Shown piece by piece: positions 1 through 8,777 of a stretch of 64,000 nucleotides of DNA (the stretch's first letter is position 1; every line of letters begins with the position of its first letter). Source of the DNA: Paraburkholderia fungorum (lineage in GTDB: Bacteria > Pseudomonadota > Gammaproteobacteria > Burkholderiales > Burkholderiaceae). The notes beneath the pieces were generated by a model. It was not told where the DNA came from and made no database searches. It saw only the letters and a program-made list of their open reading frames with translations. The stretch covers positions 372,001 through 436,000 of the forward strand of contig NZ_CADFGE010000003.1 of NCBI RefSeq assembly GCF_902833645.1. Reading direction: 5' to 3'. The position numbers and the translations under genes are program-made.

Positions 1-660
1 GAGCACGATCCGCCGCAGGACAATCCGTTCCAGCAGTGGCATTGGGTCGACGACCCCGACACGCTGATGGTCCACGTCACACATTTCAACCGGTTGATGT
101 GGGATTGCGGCGTCACGCCGACGCGCGTGATCGAGCACGGTGTACTGGTGCCCGCAGGCGCGCGTTATAGCGGTGAGCTGGAGCGCGGCATTGTGGTGGT
201 GAATCATCTGGCGCAACGCGGACGGCGTCTGGGCGCCGATGTCTTCAACGCGGCGCGCACCCGCGTGCCGCTCGATCTGGTCGGCATGGACGCCGAGAGG
301 CTCGGCGGTATCGGCGAAATCGGCAATCTCGATCTGGCCGCATTCAGCGCCCGCTATCGCTTCTTCTTCAATCCGATTCGTTGGACCAGCCTCGGGCTCG
401 CGATCGTGGAGGCGATGACGATTGGCATGCCGATCGTCGGCCTCGCCACGACCGAACTCGCCACCGTGATCCGCAATGGCGAGAACGGCTTCGTTCATAC
501 CGACCTGGATACGCTGGTGGACGTCATGACCGCGCTGCTGCGCGATCCCGCCGAGGCGCGGCGTCTCGGCGAAGGCGCACGGCGCACCGCGCTGGAGCGT
601 TTCCATATCGACCGTTTTGCGCAGGACTGGCACGACACGCTGCTGAACGTCACCGCCTGA
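1..660 (+). CDS. Glycosyltransferase, C-terminal part (5'-truncated by window edge)
   Basis: The reading frame is open from base 1 and ends in TGA at 658-660, so about 219 C-terminal residues are visible and the start lies outside the window. The visible part looks like the second Rossmann domain of a GT4/GT-B glycosyltransferase. It has the late motif FFFNPIRWTSLGLAIVEAMT, with a family-typical E-x7-E type arrangement around the nucleotide-sugar site, then GMPIVGLATTE and an ending helix rich in A/R. GT4 enzymes transfer a sugar from a nucleotide sugar at the cytoplasmic face of the membrane. The downstream UDP-glucuronate decarboxylase-type gene 40 bp away supports a role in exopolysaccharide or LPS sugar assembly. 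Donor and acceptor cannot be read from the sequence. Confidence 0.75.
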   Translation, partial: EHDPPQDNPFQQWHWVDDPDTLMVHVTHFNRLMWDCGVTPTRVIEHGVLVPAGARYSGELERGIVVVNHLAQRGRRLGADVFNAARTRVPLDLVGMDAERLGGIGEIGNLDLAAFSARYRFFFNPIRWTSLGLAIVEAMTIGMPIVGLATTELATVIRNGENGFVHTDLDTLVDVMTALLRDPAEARRLGEGARRTALERFHIDRFAQDWHDTLLNVTA

Positions 661-699
661 CCGGTGGCGCAAACGCAGCTCAAGCAAGGACAACGCAAC

Positions 700-1695
700 A
701 TGAAAGAACTTACCCGCAAGCGGATTCTGGTTACCGGCGGCGCAGGATTTCTCGGCTCGCATCTATGCGAACGGCTCGTGACGCAAGGGCACGACGTGCT
801 GTGCGTGGACAACTTCTATACCGGCACGAAGGACAATATCGCGCATCTGCTCGACTGCGCGAATTTTGAACTGATGCGTCATGACGTGACGTTTCCACTA
901 TACGTGGAAGTGGATGAAATCTATAACCTGGCCTGCCCCGCCTCACCGATCCATTACCAGCACGATCCGGTGCAAACCACCAAGACCAGTGTGCACGGCG
1001 CGATCAACATGCTGGGGCTCGCCAAACGGGTGAAGGCGAAAATCTTTCAGGCATCGACCAGCGAAGTCTATGGCGACGCGCGCATGCATCCGCAAGCCGA
1101 AGATTACTGGGGACACGTCAATCCAATCGGCCCGCGTTCCTGCTACGACGAAGGCAAGCGTTGCGCCGAGACGCTGTTCATGGATTACCGGCGTCAACAC
1201 GGGCTCTCGATCCGCATTGCGCGCATCTTCAATACTTACGGGCCGCGCATGCATCCCGCCGATGGCCGCGTCGTGTCGAACTTCATGATGCAGGCGCTGC
1301 AAGGCAAGCCGATCACGCTTTACGGCGACGGCTCGCAGACCCGCTCATTCTGTTACGTGGACGACATGATCGACGCATTCATCCGTTTGATGAACACGGA
1401 GGGCGATCCAGAGGGACCGGTCAACCTCGGGAATCCGCATGAAGTGAGCATGCGCGAGATTGCACAGCGTATTGTAAAGATCACCGGTTCAAGCTCACCT
1501 CTGGAATTGTGTCCGCTGCCGATCGACGATCCGTGGCATCGGCAGCCGGATATCACGCGTGCGCGCGAAATGCTCGGCTGGCAGCCGCAGACGTCGCTCG
1601 ATGAGGGCCTCGCTGCCACCGCGCGTTATTTCCGCGCGCGGATCGAAGCGGGTAGCGCAAGGGGTAGTGCGACGGATGCTCACGCCAAAGCATGA
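700..1695 (+). CDS. UDP-glucuronate decarboxylase / UDP-xylose synthase-like SDR
   Basis: A 331-residue extended short-chain dehydrogenase. The Rossmann motif GGAGFLGSH lies near residue 10-20, followed by DNFYTG. The catalytic Ser/Thr region is ASTSEVYGD and the Tyr-Lys pair is in SCYDEGK. The signature R-I-x-N-T-Y-G-P-R-M is typical of UDP-glucuronic acid decarboxylases, which use bound NAD+ to convert UDP-glucuronate to UDP-xylose in the cytoplasm. The ATG at 700 is preferred over an in-frame GTG at 664 because AAGGA sits at 686-690 and the fold begins directly after it. It probably forms a transcription unit with the glycosyltransferase upstream and meets the hemerythrin gene tail-to-tail with only 6 bp between stops. 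Confidence 0.85.
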   Translation: MKELTRKRILVTGGAGFLGSHLCERLVTQGHDVLCVDNFYTGTKDNIAHLLDCANFELMRHDVTFPLYVEVDEIYNLACPASPIHYQHDPVQTTKTSVHGAINMLGLAKRVKAKIFQASTSEVYGDARMHPQAEDYWGHVNPIGPRSCYDEGKRCAETLFMDYRRQHGLSIRIARIFNTYGPRMHPADGRVVSNFMMQALQGKPITLYGDGSQTRSFCYVDDMIDAFIRLMNTEGDPEGPVNLGNPHEVSMREIAQRIVKITGSSSPLELCPLPIDDPWHRQPDITRAREMLGWQPQTSLDEGLAATARYFRARIEAGSARGSATDAHAKA

Positions 1696-1701
1696 TTCGA
1701 C

Positions 1702-2238
1702 CTAGAGCGTCGCGGTCTTGTCGCCCACCGACCGGCTGCCCACCGCATCAAGCTTGCTTTGCAATTCAGCCTTACGTTTCGCTATCTTGTCGCCGAGGGT
1801 GCGCAGGTCGCATGACGATTTGCGCAGTTCGGGGAAGAGCGTCTGCTCTTCTTCTTCGACGTGATGCTCCACCATCTCACTCATCACCTTGAACGTCGCG
1901 TCGAAACCCTTGTCGCCGGCCTTCAAGGTCTCAAACTTGGAGATCAGCGTCTTAACAAGGAAATGCTCGACATAGGCTTCCTCCACGTCGATCTTGTCGC
2001 TGTCGGGTAAAGCCTGCTGAGCCGCCGGGTACAGAAGCTCTTCTTCGAGCATCGTATGAATGGAAAGCTCTTCGCAGGCGCGCTGCGCCAGCGTGGCCTT
2101 CGCTTCGAGATCGTGGTCGGCGGCTTTCCTGAATGCCGCGAACAACTTTTCGACTGCACGATGATCGGCCTCCAGCGCCGCGAGTGCGTCTTGCGGGCCT
2201 GGCTGGGTCTTTGTCTCTTCCGGTTTCGTCGCTTGCAT
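1702..2238 (-). CDS. Hemerythrin HHE-domain protein
   Basis: A 178-residue cytoplasmic protein with the four-helix HHE cation-binding pattern. A first His occurs in ALEADHRAVEKLF, then HTMLEEELLYP (H-x3-E type), VEHFLV, and MVEHHVEEEEQTLFPEL (H-H-x4-E). These residues form a non-heme di-iron site in hemerythrin-like proteins, used for O2, NO or iron sensing and storage. The specific role here is unknown. The ATG at 2238 is chosen because GAGGAG precedes it at the right distance; an in-frame ATG six codons upstream would place that Shine-Dalgarno inside the gene. The C-terminus is Lys/Ala-rich. It is convergent with the UDP-xylose synthase gene and sits at the edge of a cluster of stress-type genes. 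Confidence 0.85.
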   Translation of the reverse strand: MQATKPEETKTQPGPQDALAALEADHRAVEKLFAAFRKAADHDLEAKATLAQRACEELSIHTMLEEELLYPAAQQALPDSDKIDVEEAYVEHFLVKTLISKFETLKAGDKGFDATFKVMSEMVEHHVEEEEQTLFPELRKSSCDLRTLGDKIAKRKAELQSKLDAVGSRSVGDKTATL

Positions 2239-2385
2239 GTTGATCTCCTCTATCATGCGGTTGCGCCGCGGCTAACCCGCCGCGGTTGACCGCTATGGCG
2301 AGCAAGCGATATGCCCATGGCAGCCTTGTTCGCCAACATAAGACTGGCGACTGTTTCCCCGTGCAGTTGTTCATCCGCGAATGCG

Positions 2386-4677
2386 CTACCGGTAATGTGC
2401 GGCAATGCGAACCGGTATCGACTTCGCACCTGGCACCTTGCTTTCCTTCGCATGGTGCCAGAGCGGCAACAGCGGATTGCACTCCGGGAAATAACCAGCA
2501 ACGCAGCCCAGCGGGATGTCATACGGGACGACCCGAAGTCCTTCGACGCGGCGGTCAACGCCGTCGTCGGCAATAGTCTGCAGCGTGACCTGTTCGCCCT
2601 CCTCAAGCGAGCGCGACGCCATGTCCGCGCGATTCATCAGGATCACCATGCGTGTACCCTTGATGCCGCGAAACCGGTCATCAAGGTTATAGATGGTCGT
2701 ATTGAACTGGCTGTCGGAGCGCAGGGTCATCAGGCGCAATGCTTCCGGCTCACGCGCCGTCATATCCGGGTCTTCATCCAGCGACTCCGGCACCATGAAT
2801 TCCGCCTTACCGCTTTTGGTTTGCCATTTTCTTTCGCGCGCCGGCAGGGGTCTCGGAAAACCGCCAGGGGTCCACATACGCGCTTCGAAATCGTGAAAAA
2901 TTGCCGGATAAGTTTCGGCGATCGCCGCACGCACACGACTGTAATCGTCGCGCCACGCGTTCCAGTCCACTGTCGATTTGCCCTGCAGTGTTGCGTTGGC
3001 TATGCCCGCAACGATAAATGGCTCGGAGCGGATGTCCGGACTAACCGGCTCCGTCACACCGTGCGAGCCGTGCATGCAACCGGTGCTGTCTTCCATCGAC
3101 ACGGCCTGCTCGCCATTCGCCTGCCGATCGATCTCAATGCGACTCAGGCACGGCAGAATATAAGACACCGCGCCATGGACGAGGTGGCTCCGGTTGAGCT
3201 TGGTGGCGACATTGACAGTGAGGCGCAGACGCGCCCACGCCGGCTCGGTCCGTGACCGGTCTGGTACCGAACGCACGAGGTTGCCGCCGAGGTTGAAAAC
3301 CGCAGCGACGTCTCCTTTTATCATCGCCTCGAACGCCTCGACAGTGTTCATCCCTTTTGTGCGCGGCGGTTCGAAAGAGAACTGCTGGGCCAGCTTGTCG
3401 AGCGGCGCAAGCTCAGGCTTCTCCGTGATGCCGACCGTGCGTTGCCCTTGCACGTTCGAATGCCCGCGTATCGGAGACGGCCCTGCACCGGGCTTGCCGA
3501 TATTGCCCCGAAGCAGCAGGAAATTGCACAGCATGCGCACGTTCTGCACACCCAGCCGATGCTGCGTCAGTCCCATGCCGTAATGGACAATCACGGCATT
3601 CGCCTTCATATATTCGTCGGCCGCGCGCTCGATGTCGGCGCGCATCAGTCCGCTGGCCCGCTCAATGTCGGCCCACTGAGCCTGCCGGACATAGCGAGAA
3701 AAGTCTTCAAAGCCATGCGTGTGTTCGCGAATAAAAGCAACGTCCAGCACACGCGGACGTCCGCTTTCTACCGCCGCGTCGTCCGCGGAGATGACGGCCT
3801 TGCAAAGGCCGAGAATCGCGGCGGTGTCGCCGCCTGTGCGCACCTGGTGATACTGGGTGCTGATCTGCGTATGGTCAGGCGAGAGCATCTGCACAGGAGA
3901 TTGTGGATTCGCGAAGCTGACCAGGCCCGGCTCGCGTAACGGGTTGAAGGTAATGATCGGCACGCCACGCTTGCGGGCGTCCTGCAGCGGGTGAAGCATT
4001 CGCGGACTGTTCGTGCCGACGTTCTGCCCGAAGAAAAACATGAGGTCCGTCTTTTCGAAGTCGTCCAGCGTGATGGTTCCCACCCCGACGCCGATCGCCT
4101 CTTTCAGGCCTACGCTGCTGCTTTCATGACACATGTTCGAACTATCCGGCAGATTGTTCGTACCATACATACGCGCGAAGAGTTGCAACATGTACGACGT
4201 TTCGAGCGATGCCCGCCCCGACGTATAGAACACCACCTGCTCCGGGTCCATCGTGTTCAGTTCTCGCCCGATCTCGTCGAACGCATCCTGCCATGCCACG
4301 GGCACGTAATGATCTGACGCGGGGTCATAGCGTAGTGGTCCGCTCAGGCGCCCCGCTTCCTCCAGATCGTGGTCGTGCCACGTCAGAAGCTCGCTCACCG
4401 AATGGGTCTGGAAAAAATCGGCATCGACCCGTTTAGTCGTGGTATCCCATGCAGTCGCTTTTGCGCCGCTCTCGCAAAATTCGAACGTGTGCGGATCAGC
4501 CGGTTTCGCCCATGAGCAACTGACACACATGAAACCGTCCGGTTTGTTCTGACGCAGCAGAATCGCGCTATCTTTCAGCGCTACTTTCTCCTGGCTGAGA
4601 ATTTTTGCGACGGCCTTTAACGACCCCCAACCGCCAGACGGGTGCGGATACGCTTCGTTTAATTTTTCCTTGTCCAT
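2386..4677 (-). CDS. FdhF/YdeP-family molybdopterin oxidoreductase
   Basis: A 763-residue molybdopterin-guanine-dinucleotide oxidoreductase of the YdeP (FdhF-like) group. N-terminal cysteines C51 and C54 (CVSCSW) and C68 are where formate-dehydrogenase relatives hold a 4Fe-4S cluster. Further features include FYTSGRASLE, the MCHESSSVGLKEAIGVG segment, FGQNVGTNSPRM, and the C-terminal cofactor-binding domain from about residue 640. There is no Tat or Sec signal, so it is predicted cytoplasmic. E. coli YdeP is linked to acid resistance, but the substrate of this family is not established. The start is supported by GAGGAGCG just upstream. It stands alone, upstream of and codirectional with the hemerythrin gene, separated by about 150 bp. 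Confidence 0.85.
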   Translation of the reverse strand: MDKEKLNEAYPHPSGGWGSLKAVAKILSQEKVALKDSAILLRQNKPDGFMCVSCSWAKPADPHTFEFCESGAKATAWDTTTKRVDADFFQTHSVSELLTWHDHDLEEAGRLSGPLRYDPASDHYVPVAWQDAFDEIGRELNTMDPEQVVFYTSGRASLETSYMLQLFARMYGTNNLPDSSNMCHESSSVGLKEAIGVGVGTITLDDFEKTDLMFFFGQNVGTNSPRMLHPLQDARKRGVPIITFNPLREPGLVSFANPQSPVQMLSPDHTQISTQYHQVRTGGDTAAILGLCKAVISADDAAVESGRPRVLDVAFIREHTHGFEDFSRYVRQAQWADIERASGLMRADIERAADEYMKANAVIVHYGMGLTQHRLGVQNVRMLCNFLLLRGNIGKPGAGPSPIRGHSNVQGQRTVGITEKPELAPLDKLAQQFSFEPPRTKGMNTVEAFEAMIKGDVAAVFNLGGNLVRSVPDRSRTEPAWARLRLTVNVATKLNRSHLVHGAVSYILPCLSRIEIDRQANGEQAVSMEDSTGCMHGSHGVTEPVSPDIRSEPFIVAGIANATLQGKSTVDWNAWRDDYSRVRAAIAETYPAIFHDFEARMWTPGGFPRPLPARERKWQTKSGKAEFMVPESLDEDPDMTAREPEALRLMTLRSDSQFNTTIYNLDDRFRGIKGTRMVILMNRADMASRSLEEGEQVTLQTIADDGVDRRVEGLRVVPYDIPLGCVAGYFPECNPLLPLWHHAKESKVPGAKSIPVRIAAHYR

Positions 4678-5064
4678 GGAACGCTCCTCGCGACGGTGAC
4701 ATCCCGGATACCAGCAAGCGGCATTCCAAAGTCAAGCGGTACATGTCGGGGGATTCGAATAACCAGAAAGGACGCAGCTGCCGGGGCCGTACGTGGTATG
4801 AATGATCGCCGAACCGGGCGGTATGTGCGGGAGCGCTGTCCCTGTCCGGCGGAGCTATACACTTCGTCGCCGCGCTTCCATTCGCTGACCCGTCACAGTA
4901 TTTGGCCCGAGAACCTCGGGGCACCGAACTGGTGAAGACGATCGGCAAGCATGACGCTCATCATTAGTTGGACAACTTAGCGCTTACAACTGCACGCCGG
5001 GCCGGCCGATGGCACACCAGAAGTCGGGGTGCCACCTGCCGGCCGTATCGATGCCTCGCTGATC
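4678..5064. other. Intergenic stretch without a recognisable gene
   Basis: About 390 bp between the start of the FdhF-like gene and the end of the small secreted protein gene. It must hold the leftward promoter of the FdhF-like gene. Short open frames here lack a Shine-Dalgarno and resemble no family I know. I see no convincing terminator or repeat. Confidence 0.5.
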
Positions 5065-5352
5065 TCACTTCCCCTTCGTATCACTGCTCGCATCCGCACC
5101 CGGGGTGTTAGTCGTGTCGTTCATCGGCTTCTTCTTCGACTTTGACATGTGATGCATTTTGGTCCCGCCGCTACTCATCGCGCCTGACGCCGGACTGCCG
5201 TCGACCGTCGGCCCCGCAGTCGCGGCACCGTGCGCATTTCCCGAGCCACCTGCCGGACCGCCTCCGTTGCCATTGCCTCCACCCGTCTGCGCGAACGCTG
5301 CGCCTGACATGGTCAAAATTGCTGCTGCTAAAAATGCCTTCGAGTATTTCAT
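5065..5352 (-). CDS. Small secreted Gly/Asn-rich protein, function unknown
   Basis: A 95-residue protein. A clear Sec signal peptide (Lys at positions 2 and 5, hydrophobic core, A-x-A-Q cleavage region around residue 22) is followed by a low-complexity Gly/Asn segment (GGGNGNGGGPAGGSGNAHG). The tail is hydrophilic with a Lys-rich patch (SKSKKKP). It is therefore predicted to be exported to the periplasm or beyond. GGGTGG precedes the ATG. A second gene at 10758-11042 has the same layout and shares the G-N-G-N-G-G and H-G-A-A-T-A-G motifs, so the two are paralogues. Lack of any catalytic motif suggests a structural or stress-related role, but nothing in the sequence identifies it. Confidence 0.7.
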   Translation of the reverse strand: MKYSKAFLAAAILTMSGAAFAQTGGGNGNGGGPAGGSGNAHGAATAGPTVDGSPASGAMSSGGTKMHHMSKSKKKPMNDTTNTPGADASSDTKGK

Positions 5353-5730
5353 TTAAGCCACCCTATTTGAATGAAACGGACAGCACATGCCGCGCTCAAA
5401 GTGACGCTACCGCACGTGCGCTACCTTTGCCGGACAGCGTGCCTGCTATTGCTGAACGAAGTGGCCACGATTGCTCCACAGCTTCGGTTGCAGCAAGGGC
5501 TATGCCGCGCGTAATCGAAACTCTTCCGCACAAATGCCCGTGGGAATTCAGCCGGGCCGTCGACATGTAAGCGCTACAAAAGCGCTGCAAGTCAGGCACG
5601 TTATGTCTCGTCAGGCAAATTAGTGATTCGTCGTCGTGTCGCTGGCGGCGCCAGTTTCCGGCGCTGTGTGCGTACCCGCAGCCGACGCCCGGGATTCTTT
5701 ATCGCGCGCCATCTTGCTCCGGCACCGCTA
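5353..5730. other. Intergenic stretch between secreted-protein gene and SDR gene
   Basis: About 380 bp. It contains a possible 30-residue gene (5620-5712, minus) and the promoter region of the small secreted protein gene. Nothing else recognisable was seen. Confidence 0.5.
5620..5712 (-). CDS. Possible 30-residue hydrophilic small protein
   Basis: A short frame starting with ATG at 5712 (minus strand), with GGAGCA just upstream, and ending in TAA. The product begins MARDKESRAS and ends in a Thr/Ala-rich hydrophilic tail (DTTTNH). The start lies 18 bp beyond the stop of the SDR gene, so it would be cotranslated as the last gene of that unit. Composition resembles the tails of other small proteins in this region. 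There is no homology I recognise; chance occurrence of a 31-codon frame in GC-rich DNA is quite possible. Confidence 0.25.
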   Translation of the reverse strand: MARDKESRASAAGTHTAPETGAASDTTTNH

Positions 5731-6597
5731 CTAAATAATCGGCGCACCGCCGGTGACCGCGATCGTCGCGCCCGAAATGTAGCTGGCTTCGTCGGATGCC
5801 AGCATCACATAAGCCGCAGCGAGTTCCGCAGGTTGTCCCGGCCGCTTCATCGGAACCTGCTCGCCGAATTTCTCGACCTTCTCGGGGGGCATGGTCGACG
5901 GTATCAGCGGTGTCCAGATCGGTCCGGGCGCCACGCAGTTCGCGCGAATTCCTTTCTCCGCGAGTAATTGCGCGAGTCCTCCAGTGAAGTTCTGGATCGC
6001 GCCCTTGGTGGTGGCGTAGGCAATGAGACCGGGATTGGGATGGTCGGCGTTGATCGACGAGGTGTTCACGATCGAAGCGCCAGGCTTCATATGTCTTACC
6101 GCGGCCCGTGTAATCCTGAACATCGCGCCGATATTGGTATCGAAGGTCTTATCCCATTCTTCGTCGCTGATTGCATCGAGCGACGGGTAGCTCATCTGAT
6201 AAGCGGCGTTATTGACCAGTACGTCGAGCCGGCCGAATGCGGCGATCGCGCGGGCGACGATTTCGTTACAGTGATCCCGGTTCGTAATATCGCCGCGCAG
6301 CAGGACCGCTTTACGGCCAGCCGCTTCTACCCAGTGTGCGGTTTCACGGGCATCCTCGTCTTCGTCGAGATACGAAATCAGGACGTCGGCGCCTTCGCGC
6401 GCGAACGCAATCGCCACGGCACGGCCGATGCCGCTGTCCCCGCCCGTCACAATCGCTGCTTTGCCCGCGAGGCGCCCTGTGCCCTTGTACGAATGCTCAC
6501 CGTGGTCGGGCTTTGGCGTCATCGGGCTCGTGTGCCCGGGAGTCCGGTCCTGCTGCTGTCTCGGGAACGGTGGTGCGGAACGTGATAGATCGCTCAT
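5731..6597 (-). CDS. SDR-family oxidoreductase (YghA-like)
   Basis: A 288-residue classical short-chain dehydrogenase with an N-terminal extension (PMTPKPDHGEHSYKGTGRLAGK) typical of the YghA/glucose-dehydrogenase-like group. The NAD(P) motif is TGGDSGIGRAV, followed by NNAA. Catalytic Ser in NTSSIN and Tyr-Lys in AYATTKGA are present, and the protein ends in the SGATIAVTGG segment. YghA-type enzymes reduce small carbonyl compounds with NAD(P)H in the cytoplasm; the actual substrate is unknown. The start at 6597 is chosen over the longer frame because GAGGAGAG lies directly upstream. It is divergent from the small lipoprotein gene. Confidence 0.85.
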   Translation of the reverse strand: MSDLSRSAPPFPRQQQDRTPGHTSPMTPKPDHGEHSYKGTGRLAGKAAIVTGGDSGIGRAVAIAFAREGADVLISYLDEDEDARETAHWVEAAGRKAVLLRGDITNRDHCNEIVARAIAAFGRLDVLVNNAAYQMSYPSLDAISDEEWDKTFDTNIGAMFRITRAAVRHMKPGASIVNTSSINADHPNPGLIAYATTKGAIQNFTGGLAQLLAEKGIRANCVAPGPIWTPLIPSTMPPEKVEKFGEQVPMKRPGQPAELAAAYVMLASDEASYISGATIAVTGGAPII

Positions 6598-6776
6598 GAC
6601 TCTCCTCAATGCGGTTACATGCGCCGCCTTGGGACGAAAACCGGCGGCACATGACACATAGGCAGCAAACGGTAGACCTGGGGCGACCTGGGGCGGACAT
6701 GTTTCTTGCTGCGTTGTCCAGTAGTGCGCTGAACCGTCCGCCAGGGCATCGCAAGCGCGTTTGATGGAGACCGATC

Positions 6777-7013
6777 ATGAAGGTAAAACGCAATAGGACT
6801 TTGGTTATCCTGATTATTCTGGCAGCCACCGCACTCGCTGGATGCAAGAAAGCGGATGACACGAGCCGGAACGCCCTGAGTTCCGGCAGCAGCGGTGTGA
6901 TGAGCAATTCGGCGGGGTTGAGCGGCACGCCCGGCAGCAGTAACGCCGCAAAGCGAGCCAGTGATGCCGCCGCGTCGAGCGGGGCGTCGGCGTCGGCGTC
7001 GGCGGCGCAATGA
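6777..7013 (+). CDS. Small lipoprotein with Ala/Ser-rich tail
   Basis: A 78-residue predicted lipoprotein. Basic N-terminus (MKVKRNR), a hydrophobic stretch, and lipobox LAGC with Cys22 followed by KK. The rest is Ser/Gly/Ala-rich without predicted fold and ends in an Ala-Ser repeat encoded by three tandem GCGTCG-type hexamers near 6985-7005. Lys at +2/+3 after the Cys would not act as an inner-membrane retention signal, so outer-membrane anchoring is plausible. GGAGA precedes the ATG. Function unknown. Confidence 0.6.
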   Translation: MKVKRNRTLVILIILAATALAGCKKADDTSRNALSSGSSGVMSNSAGLSGTPGSSNAAKRASDAAASSGASASASAAQ

Positions 7014-7124
7014 AAGCGTGGTTCGAGCGATCCGGTTCAGGTAATCCGCTCACGCCGCCGGATAAACCCGGCACGGCGTAAGCGGTCAATGACGGACTGG
7101 TCAGACACGCGAGGCGGCAGCGCT

Positions 7125-7598
7125 TTAGAGCTCGTCAGCACCAAGGGTTGGGTCGTTTTCCAGCGCTCCACGGCTCTCCAACCAATACGGCCGCCGGTTG
7201 TAGTAGCTATACGTCGATTCTCCCCATCTGGCGTCCGCCATTGTCGGCCAGTGATCCTTGTCGAAGCCGGGATCGTCCTTCAGCCGCTGTGCGGGAATAT
7301 CGACGACGAAGCACTTCTCGTCGGTATCGAGCGTCAGCGCGCTCCACGGAATGGCGTGCAAGTTGGCGCCCATTCCGAGGAAGCCGCCTTCGGACAGCAC
7401 CGCGTAAGCGATGCGTCCGTTTCTGACGTCAAGCATGATGTCCGAAATTTTCCCGACGTGTTCGCCGTCGGAGGACATAACCTTGTTTCCATCGAGCGTT
7501 GCTGCCGCCATAATTTCCGGTCCCGGTCCCTCGCCTACACCACTGCCGACAATGTCAGCGCCGGACTGGCTAACGCCTTGCGGGTTGATAGGGTTCAT
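7125..7598 (-). CDS. PRC-barrel domain protein
   Basis: A 157-residue cytoplasmic protein. The PRC-barrel lies around residues 30-110, with V-x-S-x-D-G-x-x-V-G-K-I-x-D-I-M-L-D and GRIAYAVLSEGGFLGMG, the usual two-strand signature. PRC-barrel domains occur in RNA-processing factors, photosynthetic reaction-centre H subunits and many stand-alone stress-related bacterial proteins, so no precise function follows. The C-terminus is Tyr/Trp-rich (YSYYNRRPYW), common in the Burkholderiales versions. The start at 7598 is preferred because GAGGAGGT lies 6 bp upstream. Confidence 0.8.
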   Translation of the reverse strand: MNPINPQGVSQSGADIVGSGVGEGPGPEIMAAATLDGNKVMSSDGEHVGKISDIMLDVRNGRIAYAVLSEGGFLGMGANLHAIPWSALTLDTDEKCFVVDIPAQRLKDDPGFDKDHWPTMADARWGESTYSYYNRRPYWLESRGALENDPTLGADEL

Positions 7599-7830
7599 GG
7601 TCCACCTCCTCAAGAAAAGTACCGAAGGGGCGCGCAAGCGGTGTTCCCGAGTCGTTGGCCGATGTCCTCGCCGTGGAAATGCGGCTGGCTTGGCACGTGT
7701 ACAAATCGTAATTCTTCCCCTCCGTCATGGGGCGAATCAGGCTGGCGCCGCCTCGCCGCGGCTCATACAGACGGTGCCGCTTCGTGGCCTGATTCGTGCT
7801 GCATTCTGTGCGACCCGGCAGGAGGCCACC

Positions 7831-8124
7831 ATGAAAACACGCATTTTTACTTACGTCGAATGCCCATGCGGACATCGCGGCGCCGTCATCGAAAGTCTGG
7901 ATATTGGCGATTTTCAAGGCCCGCAGTATCGGACGTGGCTGCGCGACCTGAACCATGCCGGCACCTACGAAGGCGTAGACCGGTTGTTCGCAAGGGCGAA
8001 GCCCGGCTGCCCGGCGTGCGGTCGAAGTCTCGGTCCGGAAAACGTCGTTGGACGCAGCGAACTGGAGGGCTCTGGCGCAGTGCTGCGGCCAAAGGAAGAC
8101 AGCGCCGGCTGTATTAGCGCGTGA
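7831..8124 (+). CDS. Small putative zinc-ribbon protein, function unknown
   Basis: A 97-residue protein with two cysteine pairs, CPCGHRG near residues 11-17 and CPACGRS near residues 60-66. The arrangement C-x-C-G-H ... C-x2-C-G is that of a small zinc ribbon. The ATG at 7831 follows a strong GGAGG (7821-7825) with good spacing. The region between the pairs contains YRTWLRDLNHAGTYEGVDRLF, predicted helical. No family recognised. The tRNA-Lys gene follows on the opposite strand. Confidence 0.55.
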   Translation: MKTRIFTYVECPCGHRGAVIESLDIGDFQGPQYRTWLRDLNHAGTYEGVDRLFARAKPGCPACGRSLGPENVVGRSELEGSGAVLRPKEDSAGCISA

Positions 8125-8149
8125 ACATGGGCCCGCTTTTCGGGCGCTC

Positions 8150-8225
8150 TGGTAGGCCGTACTGGATTCGAACCAGTGACCAACGGATTAAAAGTCCGCT
8201 GCTCTACCAACTGAGCTAACGACCC
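8150..8225 (-). tRNA. tRNA-Lys (anticodon UUU)
   Basis: A 76-nt cloverleaf on the minus strand. It has a 5' GGGTCGT acceptor strand, D-arm GCTC-AGTTGGTA-GAGC, anticodon stem GCGGA/TCCGT around loop CTTTTAA (anticodon TTT), T-arm ACTGG-TTCGAAT-CCAGT, and an encoded 3' CCA. Position 1-72 reads as a G-U pair. No integrase or attachment-site duplication is visible beside it. Confidence 0.95.
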
Positions 8226-8345
8226 CTGCTGCTTCTTGTTTCATTTGTACCGCGAACGGCGCGTCGTTGCCGTACCCTGGCCGTCGCAGTCTCGCGCCTT
8301 CCACAAACCGGCGGCGGCCATGAAACCGCCGCCGGTCTTCATGCG

Positions 8346-8753
8346 TCAGCTCGTCTGCACCTCGATCCGTCGCGGCCGGGCTTCGTCGCGACGCGGAATG
8401 GTCAGCTTCAGCACCCCATCCTGCAGGTTCGCGTCGATCTTCGATGTATCGAAGTCCGGACTCAGCGAGAAAGACCGCGCGAAATGCGGCTCACGGATTT
8501 CGGCGTGCTGCAGCCGTAGACCGGCGGGCGTCGGCACGACCGCTTCGGCCTCGATGTACAGATTGCCGTCGTGCACCTTCACGTCGAGTTTGTCCTTGGT
8601 GACGCCCGGCAGATCGGCCCACAGCGTAACGCCCTGGCTGTCCTCGAATATGTCGACGGCCGGCGTGAGCGTTATCCGGCGTGCCGGCCGGTCACCCTCG
8701 CGTCGTGTCACGGGATTCTGGTCGCGCTCAGCAACCTGAGTTCTGTCATTCAT
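8346..8753 (-). CDS. Hsp20/alpha-crystallin small heat-shock protein (B-type of pair 1)
   Basis: A 135-residue small heat-shock protein, an ATP-independent holdase for unfolding cytoplasmic proteins. The alpha-crystallin domain covers about residues 28-130, from PAVDIFEDSQGVTLWADLPGV to the closing strand GVLKLTIPR, which carries the conserved G-x-L and I-P motif. It starts 24 bp after the other Hsp20 gene of the pair, so they are cotranscribed leftward. The closest relative in the window is the protein at 17171-17575, with near-identical motifs throughout. The ATG is followed by NDRTQVAERDQ, matching the paralogue's NETTQIAQRDT and supporting this start. Confidence 0.9.
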   Translation of the reverse strand: MNDRTQVAERDQNPVTRREGDRPARRITLTPAVDIFEDSQGVTLWADLPGVTKDKLDVKVHDGNLYIEAEAVVPTPAGLRLQHAEIREPHFARSFSLSPDFDTSKIDANLQDGVLKLTIPRRDEARPRRIEVQTS

Positions 8754-8777
8754 GGTTTGCTCCTCAAATCACAGGCG

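Noticed and set aside
8131..8145. GCCCG-N5-CGGGC hairpin as terminator beside the tRNA gene
   Set aside because: No T-run on either strand after the stem.
8150..8225. tRNA-Lys as integration site of a genomic island
   Set aside because: No integrase gene, no repeat of the tRNA 3' end, and flanking genes look native.
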